Below are positions 14,455 through 21,257 of a DNA stretch of 21,733 nucleotides, in pieces. Origin of the DNA: CAWAPS01 sp963783945. GTDB taxonomy: Bacteria > Actinomycetota > Acidimicrobiia > Acidimicrobiales > Palsa-688. Each line of letters opens with the position of its first letter. Position 1 is the first letter of the stretch. A model generated the notes under the pieces. That model saw nothing but the letters and a program-made list of their open reading frames with translations, was not told the origin of the DNA and ran no database searches. The stretch spans positions 1 to 21,733 of the forward strand of contig CAWAPS010000026.1 in the NCBI GenBank assembly GCA_963783945.1, in the 5' to 3' direction. The position numbers and the translations under genes were made by a program.

Positions 14455-15327
14455 TCATTTGGGAGCGATCGCCGCTGCGATCTCAGCGAGGTGCGGCCAG
14501 TCCGGCGACTCTTGGACGCATCGGGCGAACAGCCACAGCAGGACCCGTTCGAAGTCAAGACCGGCGAGGACGGCCATGCGCCGGGCCAGCCGGCGAGGGT
14601 CGGAGCGGAGCCGTGCCGGGCAGTTGAGCAGATGCTGGAGCACATCATATGTCAGGTCGCCCACGTACGGCTTGGGGTCGATTACCAGCCACGGTTTTCG
14701 GCGTGCCGCCAGGATGTTGGCGGCGTGCAGGTCGGTGCACAACACCACGCTGTCGTCTGCGCTGGCCGGCAGGGCCCGGAATAGTTCTATGCCTTGGCGG
14801 GCCAACCCAGGATCGATCGGGGCGGGGCGGGCTTTGGTCTTGGCTTCGAACTCGTCTGCCCACTGCTGGCACATGGTGGCTAGTGACCGGAACCGGTAAC
14901 CGGCCGGCGGGTTGCGCCACAGGCGGCGGAGCAGGCCGGCCACCACCAGGTCTTGGACTTCCTCGGCGAGGTCGGCGAGGGTGCGGCCGGGTCGGCAACG
15001 CTCCAGAAGCAAGGCGATCGTGTGCTCGAAGGTCTCGGCCGCGTGCAGCCTGACCGCGCCCGCCCCGTTCCAGAACTGCAGCGCATCAGGTTCGTGCTCG
15101 GCCTCGAGGTGGCGCCACTCCAGCTTCAGGACCAAGTCGTCGCCGTGCTCGTTCCGCGCCGCGGCGACCGAGGCGGTGTTCCCTCCCGGCTGGAACGGCG
15201 GGCCGAGCTTGAGCGACCACCGCCGCTGTAGGTCTTCGAGAGTGGCGGGCAGGGTCGACAGCCACCAGTCCCGTCCCTCCCGTGCGGACGCTGCTTGCAG
15301 GTTCTGCGGTATCTGTAGCGGTGGCAT
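14455..15327 (-). CDS. aminoglycoside/hydroxyurea phosphotransferase, APH(6) family
   Basis: This is an intact 290-residue kinase of the APH_6_hur family, which contains streptomycin 6-kinases and hydroxyurea phosphotransferases. Features in order are WSLKLGPPFQPGG (Gly-rich nucleotide loop), DLVLKLEW with the ATP-binding Lys, and ALLLERCRPGRTLADL (hinge region). The catalytic loop VVLCTDLHAANIL contains the catalytic Asp and the metal-binding Asn, and KPWLVIDPKPYVGDLTYDV contains the metal-binding Asp. The C-terminus has DFERVLLWLFARCVQES. The usual His-Gly before the catalytic Asp is Cys-Thr. The predicted activity is ATP-dependent phosphorylation of an aminoglycoside or related small molecule in the cytoplasm. 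It lies 4 bp downstream of the TlyA gene's stop, so it is probably in one transcript with it. Resistance is inferred from family only. Confidence 0.9.
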   Translation of the reverse strand: MPPLQIPQNLQAASAREGRDWWLSTLPATLEDLQRRWSLKLGPPFQPGGNTASVAAARNEHGDDLVLKLEWRHLEAEHEPDALQFWNGAGAVRLHAAETFEHTIALLLERCRPGRTLADLAEEVQDLVVAGLLRRLWRNPPAGYRFRSLATMCQQWADEFEAKTKARPAPIDPGLARQGIELFRALPASADDSVVLCTDLHAANILAARRKPWLVIDPKPYVGDLTYDVLQHLLNCPARLRSDPRRLARRMAVLAGLDFERVLLWLFARCVQESPDWPHLAEIAAAIAPK

Positions 15328-15331
15328 CGTC

Positions 15332-16026
15332 TCAGCCGTCGTCCCGGCCGGCGTAGATGAAGACCTCCGGCGCGCCGGCGTCGCCGGTTGCGGGGGCGGG
15401 GGTGGAGGCGAGCACGGTCCAGCCGCACGACTCGGCGGCCGCGGCGACGGCCGCCTCGGCTTTGGCGACGGACTCGGCGTCGGCTACGAGCTGGCCTGAG
15501 CCGAGCTCGAAGGTGGGCTTCACCAAGGCCACAAGCTGGGCCGCTGGAGTCCAAGCGATTCTTGCCACCTGCGGCAGGGCGTCGGCCAGGGCAACGTACG
15601 ACAGGTCCAGGCACACCATCCCAATCTGGTCTGGGACCATGCCAGGGCTGAGGTCTCGCAGGTTGGTGCGCTCGAGGTTGATGACCCGGCGGTCTTGGCG
15701 GAGAGATCCGCGCAGCTGGCCGTAGCCGGGGTCGACTGCGTAGACCTTGGCGGCTCCGGCGTCCAACAAGGCCGTGGTGAACTCCTGCGGCGGCACCGAT
15801 GTCGAGACACACCTCCTCTGCGACGTCGACGCCGAAGTGGGACAGCGCGGCCCGGAGCTTTATCGTGCCCCGCAGCGTCCGCTCTTGGACCAGGGTCACA
15901 GCCGCGCCTGGGGCGACGAGAGTTTGCAGGTTGCGGGCGACGATCCCGTTGATCATCACCCGGCCGGTCTCAATTAAGATAGGTGGCTTGGTGGCGGTCG
16001 ACGCCCAGGCGGTCGACCAGACGCAT
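15332..16026 (-). pseudogene. tlyA: TlyA-family rRNA 2'-O-methyltransferase, frameshifted
   Basis: TlyA proteins join an N-terminal S4 RNA-binding domain to an FtsJ-like methyltransferase and 2'-O-methylate rRNA. In mycobacteria this confers sensitivity to capreomycin and viomycin. ATG 16024-16026 gives MRLVDRLGVDR, and a frameshift leads to LIETGRVMINGIVARN (S4 domain). SAM-binding motif I CLDIGAAAGGFTTALLDAGA is split by a frameshift near 15795. Then come VYAVDPGYGQL, the MVCLDLSYVAL strand with the catalytic Asp, ALVKPTFELG with catalytic Lys, and a C-terminal EVFIYAGR, ending at 15332. Between the S4 domain and motif I, KLRAALSHFGVDVAEEV is typical of the family. At about 230 residues it is slightly shorter than the usual 265-275. 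Members of this family without rRNA activity also exist. Confidence 0.87.
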
Positions 16027-16126
16027 GAAGCGCGAACGAACGGCGCGCGATCAGGCCTTCTCCCTTTGTCTGAAGGTCCAGGATCGGGGCCGTTGGACGG
16101 GGGTCCACGAGGTGGCCGGCAGCACC

Positions 16127-16149
16127 AAACCGCCCCTACGGGGCGGGTT
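16127..16149. terminator. bidirectional-type hairpin terminator
   Basis: AAA followed by CCGCCCC-TAC-GGGGCGG and then GTTT forms a 7 bp GC-only stem with a 3-base loop, flanked by A's on one side and T's on the other. It lies between the CmoM-like gene's stop (16240) and the TlyA gene's start (16026), both on the minus strand. It could end the CmoM-like transcript. The T-tract is short. Confidence 0.55.
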
Positions 16150-16239
16150 TCTAGCCTGACGTCCTAAACTAAATGAAGCCGCTCATCTGCCTAATGATCA
16201 CGCCGACACCTCTCCAGGCGCACACAAACATCGGCCGCC

Positions 16240-17030
16240 TCAAGCTTCGCCGGGACCGGCGTGGCGGATCCCCACCAGGTGGAACAGCCGGCTGAGCTGC
16301 CGGTACGGGTCCCGGCGGCTGGCCTCCAGCTCGACGGCCAGCACCGCCTCCTCGTCGTCGATCGCGGGCCGGTGGGGGGTCCAGCCTTCGGTGAACAGTC
16401 GCACTCCGTACCAGGCGACGGGCTCGACACCACAGTCAACCAGCAGCTCGCTCAGGCCCTCGACGGTGTCGGCCCGGGTGTCCACATCCAATCCGTTGAC
16501 CTGGCGACTGCCGTCGAACGCGGCCAACGCCTCTGCCCAGTCGCCGGACAGTGCCGGCCGTACGGCCAGGCAGCGCTGGTTCTTGGCCGCGATCGACACT
16601 ACGGCCCCCTCGTCCGCCAGCCCCGCCAGCGCCGAGAGCAGGGGCCCGGGTCGTCGAGGTACATGAGCACCCCGTGGCATAACACCCCGGCGAAACGCCG
16701 GCCCCCCAAGGCCGCCGGGGCGTCCTCGCCCGCCGCCTTTACCAGGGTTACCCTGGCCTTGACTTCGTCGGGCTCACTGGCGATCATCGCCGCGGCCCGT
16801 TCGAGCATGGCTGGGGACGGGTCGACGATCGTCACCCGGTAGCCGTCCCGGGCCAGGGGCAGCGCCTGATGTCCGGCGCCACCGCCGACGTCGACCATCT
16901 CGGCGGGCGGTGGCGGGAGATGCCGTCGCAGGTGCCGGTCGATCACATGGGTGCGTACCCGCCCACGCAGCGACCGGTAGTGGCCGTCCACGAACCGGTC
17001 TGCCAGGGGCGCCCAGAGATCCTCGCTCAC
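16240..17030 (-). pseudogene. CmoM-like SAM methyltransferase, one frameshift
   Basis: GTG 17028-17030 gives SEDLWAPLADRFVDGHYRSLRGRVRTHVI. Motif I MVDVGGGAGHQALPLARDGY, acidic loop VTIVDPSPAMLERAA, EDAPAALGGRRFAGVLCHGVLMYLDDPGP and, after a frameshift near 16645, LSALAGLADEGAVVSIAAKNQRCLAVRPALSGDW follow. The terminal region WYGVRLFTEGW...DDEEAVLAVELEASRRDPYRQLSRLFHLVG lines up with the C-terminus of E. coli CmoM, the tRNA 5-carboxymethoxyuridine methyl ester transferase, in the pattern GVR.F......AxLxLExxxxRxxPYxxLxRxxH. The role in wobble-uridine modification is an inference from that resemblance. It diverges from the Erm-like gene across 76 bp. Confidence 0.82.
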
Positions 17031-17106
17031 CCGACCATCATCGCCGCTCGCCGGGGACAGAAAATCGGTTGCCCACCCAACCCTGGGGCGGCTAAAGAAT
17101 GGGGTC

Positions 17107-17703
17107 ATGGCCGCCGCGATGGTTATGCGCCGTGTCCGCCCGACGGCGGACACCCCGAGACGAGCGGCGACGAAGTCTCGGCAGAACTTCCCTATACCCG
17201 AGGCGGCTGAACGCTTCGTATCCAACGCCGGGGTCGATCCCGGTGAACTCATCGTTGACGTCGGTGCCGGCTCCGGAGCTTTGTCCCGGGAGCTGCTGCG
17301 ACGCGGCGCTCAAGTCATCGCCGTCGAAGCCGACCCGGCCTGGGCGGCCCGCCTGGCCGATCTGGCTCGAATGGAGGGCCGCGGCCGCCTCCGAGGTAGT
17401 CAACGCCGACTTTCTCGCCTGGCGCCTCCCCCACCGCCCCTACCGGGTGGTGGCCTGTGTGCCCTTCGGGGCCACCACCGCCATCCTGCGCCGGCTACTC
17501 GACGACCCCGACCAGTCCCTAATCCGCGCCGATCTGATCATGCAATGGGAGGTGGCCCGCAACGGGCCGCCGCGCCACCCACGACCCTGCTTTCGACCAC
17601 ATGGGCTCCCTCGTGGGAATTCCCGCCCGGCCGGCGAATCCCGGCGACCGGTTTCCGGCCCGTCCCCAGAGTGGATGGCGGGGTCCTCGTCATCACACAG
17701 TAG
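17107..17703 (+). pseudogene. Erm/KsgA-family rRNA adenine N6-methyltransferase-like protein, frameshifted
   Basis: From ATG 17107 the product reads ATKSRQNFPIPEAAERFV (the 'QNFL' N-terminal block) and ELIVDVGAGSGALSRELLRRGAQVIAVEADP (motif I and acidic loop). A frameshift near 17380 leads to EVVNADFLAWRLPHRPYRVVACVPFGATTAILRRLL and ADLIMQWEVAR. A return near 17600 leads to WEFPPGRRIPATGFRPVPRVDGGVLVI, ending at TAG 17701-17703. This order is that of rRNA adenine dimethyltransferases: NADFL, then motif IV, then F.P.P.VD. In motif IV the usual N-[I/L]-P-[F/Y] is replaced by C-V-P-F, so the catalytic Asn is missing unless this is a sequence error. Macrolide resistance is possible by family but not supported by an intact motif IV. 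Confidence 0.82.
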
Positions 17704-17879
17704 CCGGCCGCTGATCCTTCCCGTGGCCGTGGCCGGCCCTTACGCCACCTTCGTACGTGGCCACTGGCCTTTCACCTAAGGCAAGGAGATCGTCTCTGGA
17801 CTCGGGGTGTCTGCCTCCACCGACTTCCGCCGCTCGACCTGAGCGCAGCGAGGATCTCCCCGACGCGGGCCGGGTTCTC
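17704..17879. other. spacer between convergent genes with nested inverted repeats
   Basis: The spacer lies between the Erm-like gene (+) and the nitrilase gene (-). GGAGATC (17785-17791) and GATCTCC (17853-17859) are inverted, and inside them CGCTC-GACCT-GAGCG (17831-17845) makes a perfect 5 bp hairpin. There is no T-run, so termination is uncertain. Confidence 0.35.
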
Positions 17880-18803
17880 TCACAGTCGCTGGCGGTCTTG
17901 GGATCTCGGTCGTCTACCCAGGTCACCGCTGTGGAGTACACCGCTCATGGCTCGCTCCCGCCAAGAACCGGTGGAGTCATACAGGTCTTGTTCAGTGTCG
18001 ACTGTCGATATGAGAACGCCGGGGACGTTGCGCCGAAGGCGTCCTGTCGTAACCCCGTCGGCTCGCACGAAGAAGGCGGGCCAGCAGCTCTCGGGGGCCG
18101 ATGAGTTGGGGCAACTGATCCAGAGGTGGTTGCATGCGGCGGCCGCGGTGACGACCGCGGGCATGGTTATCCCCGGATAGGTGTGCGTCGCTGCCGGGTT
18201 GAAGCGTCGATGCTCGCCGCCGATGGCTTCTCCGATCATGGCGATGCGCTCGGGCGGAACGTGACCGGCGTGGAAGGAATGGAAGACGACCTGGACGCCG
18301 AGCTTCTTGTAGTCCCGGTACAGCTCGGGATAGCGGTAGTCGTAGCAGATCAATGCCCCGCAGTGAACGCCGTCGATGTCCCAGGTGCTGAAATGGTCGC
18401 CCGGGCTGTAGTGGGCTAAATCGCCGTCCTGGCCCTGGGTGCCCGAACAGAACCGTTTGTCGTAGCGGTCGACGAGTCGGCCCGCGTCGTTCACCACGTA
18501 GAGACTGTTGTGAGGCCGGTTGCCGGCTGTCAGCTGATGAGCAGAGCCGAACACAACCCACACCCCCAGCTTCGCCGCCTCCTCGAAGACAGCCGCGTTC
18601 GCCTCGCCCAATCGATCCCAGTCGTATCCGCTGAAACTGTCGAAGTCCGAGCCGGCGTAGCCCGAGATAGCGCCTTCACAGAAGTGGGCGACCCGGGCGC
18701 CCCGCTGTTCGGTCATGCGCATTTGTCGTTTCACCCACCTGAGATTCTCGGAGGTGTCTCTACTCGTGGGGAACTGGCAGGTAGCTATCCGCACTAGGGT
18801 CAC
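17880..18803 (-). CDS. carbon-nitrogen hydrolase (nitrilase superfamily)
   Basis: This is an intact 307-residue amidase/nitrilase-fold enzyme. GTG 18801-18803 gives TLVRIATCQFPTSRD, the standard N-terminal strand. The catalytic triad is visible: Glu in AHFCEGAISGY, Lys in LVDRYDKRFC and Cys in GALICYDYRYPELYR. The last block (CYD.RYPE) is the hallmark of the superfamily. Further conserved parts are WVVFGSAHQL, HNSLYVVNDAGR, VVFHSFHAGH and ATAHTYPG-like residues before a C-terminal LISTVDTEQDLYDSTGSWRERAM. The substrate amide or nitrile is not predictable. The gene runs towards the Erm-like gene and diverges from leuS across a spacer of about 130 bp to the leuS promoter. The clean frame contrasts with its neighbours. 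Confidence 0.92.
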   Translation of the reverse strand: MTLVRIATCQFPTSRDTSENLRWVKRQMRMTEQRGARVAHFCEGAISGYAGSDFDSFSGYDWDRLGEANAAVFEEAAKLGVWVVFGSAHQLTAGNRPHNSLYVVNDAGRLVDRYDKRFCSGTQGQDGDLAHYSPGDHFSTWDIDGVHCGALICYDYRYPELYRDYKKLGVQVVFHSFHAGHVPPERIAMIGEAIGGEHRRFNPAATHTYPGITMPAVVTAAAACNHLWISCPNSSAPESCWPAFFVRADGVTTGRLRRNVPGVLISTVDTEQDLYDSTGSWRERAMSGVLHSGDLGRRPRSQDRQRL

Positions 18804-18900
18804 AGGGAATCATCGCTCACCGATCCGTTTCGGAGCTACCGATTTGTGGTCAGGACCAAAGCGGCCCGAACCACTTCCCCTCCCCCCAGTTTAAGCTCCC

Positions 18901-18926
18901 TCCGATCATTTGGGGCATTGGTCGGA
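18901..18926. promoter_or_regulatory. 8 bp inverted repeat upstream of the leuS promoter
   Basis: TCCGATCA (18901-18908) can pair with TGGTCGGA (18919-18926) at all eight positions, with one G-T wobble, across a 10-base spacer. It ends 6 bases before the putative -35 box of leuS, so it could be an operator or an upstream activating site. Confidence 0.35.
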
Positions 18927-18932
18927 TCTGTC

Positions 18933-18962
18933 TTGACGAACACGATGACGATCGCCTTCAAT
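18933..18962 (+). promoter_or_regulatory. putative sigma-70-type promoter of the leuS leader
   Basis: TTGACG (18933-18938) as -35 and TTCAAT (18957-18962) as -10 are separated by 18 bases. Transcription would start near 18969-18972, at or just before the ATG of the short leader ORF. The leader peptide would then be translated from a leaderless mRNA, as is common in actinobacteria. The -10 match is modest. Confidence 0.5.
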
Positions 18963-18971
18963 AGGCCCACC

Positions 18972-19007
18972 ATGTTTGCGTTGACCGGATCGCTTCTCCT
19001 TACCTGA
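18972..19007 (+). CDS. putative leucine-rich leader peptide of leuS
   Basis: ATG 18972 starts an 11-codon frame encoding MFALTGSLLLT that ends at TGA 19005-19007. Four of eleven residues are leucine. Three are consecutive (CTT CTC CTT), with CTT a rare leucine codon in a GC-rich genome. An in-frame ATG at 18945 would give a 20-residue form. The frame is followed at once by a hairpin and then an intrinsic terminator just before leuS. This arrangement is the classic layout of ribosome-mediated attenuation, in which charged tRNA-Leu supply sets how far the ribosome moves. No T-box sequence was found. Function is inferred from layout and codon content. Confidence 0.6.
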   Translation: MFALTGSLLLT

Positions 19008-19008
19008 C

Positions 19009-19032
19009 GGCGGGCGCCCGATCGCGCTCGCC
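19009..19032 (+). promoter_or_regulatory. leader hairpin between leader ORF and terminator
   Basis: GGCGGGCG (19009-19016) pairs with CGCTCGCC (19025-19032) over 8 bp with one G-T pair and an 8-base loop. It begins one base after the leader stop codon, so a ribosome at the leucine codons or the stop would sit at its 5' arm. It is a candidate pause or anti-terminator partner. Confidence 0.5.
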
Positions 19033-19036
19033 CCCG

Positions 19037-19063
19037 ACCTCCTGCAGCGCAGGAGGTTTTTTT
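19037..19063 (+). terminator. intrinsic terminator/attenuator ahead of leuS
   Basis: CCTCCTG (19038-19044), loop CAGCG, and CAGGAGG (19050-19056) form a perfect 7 bp stem followed by seven T's (19057-19063). This is the only strong stem plus T-run in the window. It lies 23 bases upstream of the leuS ATG and downstream of the leader ORF, so it must be bypassed for leuS expression. Its 3' arm AGGAGG can alternatively pair with TCTCCT in the leucine codon run, giving a possible competing structure. Confidence 0.85.
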
Positions 19064-19085
19064 GTTCCTTGAAAGGACCTGTGAC

Positions 19086-21257
19086 ATGACCGAGATCGGA
19101 CCACTCCGGTGGGCGTCCCCTAGGACTTCGCGGAGATCGAAGCCCGCTGGCGGCACCGGTGGGAGGCGAGCGGCCTGTACCGCCTCGACCTAGACGCGGT
19201 AGAGCCCGAGGACCTCTTCTACAACCTGGTCGAGTTCCCCTATCCCTCCGCCGAGGGCCTGCACGTCGGCCACGTGTTCAAGTACTCCGGGGCGGACGCC
19301 TACGGCCGCTACCAGCGGATGCGGGGCCGGGCGGTGTTCCAGCCCATCGGCTTCGACGCCTTCGGCATCCACACCGAGAACTTCGCCTTCAAGGCCGGGC
19401 AGCACCCGGCTGCGCCTCACCGGGCGTACGACGGAGGCGTTTCGGGCTCAGCTGTCGCGGGGCGGGATGGGCTGGGACTGGTCCCGATCGGTGGATACCA
19501 GCCGGCCCGGCTACTACCGCTGGACCCAGTGGATCCTGACCCGACTGTTCGCCGCCGGGCTGATGTACCAGGCCGAGGCCCCGGTGGTGTGGTGCCCGTC
19601 GTGCCTGACGGTGCTGGCCAGGGAGCAGACCGAACCGCCGCGGGCGAGAGCGGTGTGCGAGCGCTGCGCCACCCCGGTCACCGAGCGGAAGATGCGCCAG
19701 TGGTTCCTGCGCATCACCGCCTACGCCGAGCGGCTCCTCGCCGGGCTGGACGACCTTGACTGGCCGGAGCGGGCCAAACGGCTGCAGCGCCAGTGGATCG
19801 GACGGTCGGAGGGCCGGGAGATCGACTTCGGCGACCTGACGGTGTTCACTACCCGGCCCGACACGCTGCCGGCGGTCACGTTCCTGGCCGTCCCGGCCGG
19901 GCACCCGGCCGAGGGCGAACTCGGCCGCATCCCCTTAGCGGGGAGCCGGTACCGGTGGTGGCCGCCGACTACGTGATCGAGTCCTACGGCACCGGCGCGG
20001 TGATGGGCGTTCCCGCCCACGACGAGCGCGACGCCCGCTTCGCCGCCGAGCTGGCCTAGCCGTCTCCCACGCACCGCTGCTGTGATCCGGGCGTGGCGGG
20101 CCGAGGTAGGCCGCCCGGCGGTGCGCTACCGGATGCGGGACTGGCTCATCTCCCGCCAGCGCTACTGGGGCCCGCCCATCCCGATCATCCACTGCGACGA
20201 CTGCGGGCCGGTCGCCGTGCCCGACGAGGAGCTCCGGTGCTGCTTGCCCGAGATGGAGGACTTCCGGCCCACCGGCACGGGTGTGTCCCCGCTGGCCGCC
20301 GTGGAGGAGCTTCGTCCGGACGCGGTGCCCCGCTGCGGTGGGCCGGCCCGACGGGAGACCGACGTGTCCGACACCTTCGTCGATTCCGCCTGGTACTTCC
20401 TGCGCTACCCCTCGACCGACTTCGACGACCGGGCCTGGGACCCGGACGCGCACGGCTCGGGTGCTGCCGGTGGACTTCTACGCCGGCGGCCCCGAGCACG
20501 TGCAGCGCCACCACCTCTACGCCCGGTTCATGACCATGGCCCTACATGACCTCGGGTTTGGTCCCTTTCGAGGAGCCTTTCCCCCGTATTCGCCTGGGCG
20601 GGCTGATCGTCAAAGACGGGGCCAAGATGTCCAAGAGCCGGGGCAACGTCGTCGGACCCGACGGCTACGTCGAAGCCCACGGCTCGGACGTGTTGCGCTG
20701 CGCCCTGCTGTTCACCTGCCCCTGGGAAGACGGGCGGCGACTTCCACGACGACACCCTCGCCGGCATCGAGCGGTTCTTCACCCGGGTATGGAAGACCGT
20801 CGCCGCGCCGGCTGCCAGGACGACGGACCCGACCCGCGGGTCGAGCGGACGATCGTGGCGGTGACCGACGCCATCGAGAAGCTGAGCTTCAACGTCGGCC
20901 TGGCCCGGCTGATGGAGCTGGTACCGGCCGCCACCACCAACCGGGCCAAGCGGGTCCTGGTCCAACTGCTGGCGCCTTTCGCTCCCCATCTCGCCGAGGA
21001 GCTCTGGGCGCGACCTGGGCGAGCCTTTCAGCGTCCACACCAGCGCATGGCCCACATCCGACGAATCGGTGATGCGCTCCGAGCCGCGGAGGATTGTCGT
21101 TCAAGTCGACGGACGGGTACGAGTCCGAATCGAGGTCGGTGCCGACGCCGGCGAGACCGAGGTAATCGCCGCTGCCGTGGCCGCGCTCGACGGCGTCGAA
21201 TACGAGCGCACCGTATACGTCGCCGGTCGTTTGATCAACTTCGTCAGCCACGCGTGA
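19086..21257 (+). pseudogene. leuS: compact leucyl-tRNA synthetase, frameshifted
   Basis: This is a class I aminoacyl-tRNA synthetase charging tRNA-Leu. ATG 19086 follows AAAGGA. After a frameshift near 19125 the protein reads FAEIEARWRHRWEASGLY, EFPYPSAEGLHVGHVF (HIGH-type motif, 19262-19273), FGIHTENFAFKAGQHP, MGWDWSRSVDTS, VWCPSC and CERC (zinc knuckle) and MRQWFLRIT. The editing-domain motifs VFTTRPDTL and YGTGAVMGVPAHDERDARFA follow, then YRMRDWLISRQRYWGPPIPI, DTFVDSAWYFLRYPSTD, RFMTMALHDLG and KMSKS (20624-20638). The C-terminus has FAPHLAEELWA and a terminal RIVVQVDGRVRVRIEV domain, ending at TGA 21255-21257. The repaired length is about 720 residues against the usual 800-870. The missing part is mainly in the CP1 editing domain, between the two motifs named and after RFA. 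Frame changes near 19410, 19940, 20058, 20240, 20330, 20460, 20560, 20735 and 21040 are needed. Confidence 0.92.

Noticed and set aside
14740..14790. Catalytic-loop change His-Gly to Cys-Thr in the APH(6)-type kinase as a sign of inactivity
   Set aside because: The catalytic Asp and the metal-binding Asn and Asp are all present, and I recall C-T-D-L-H as a common variant in actinobacterial members of this family.
18804..19085. T-box riboswitch upstream of leuS
   Set aside because: No AGGGTGGNACCGCG-type T-box sequence or long stem I was found. A Leu-rich short ORF plus terminator explains the leader better.
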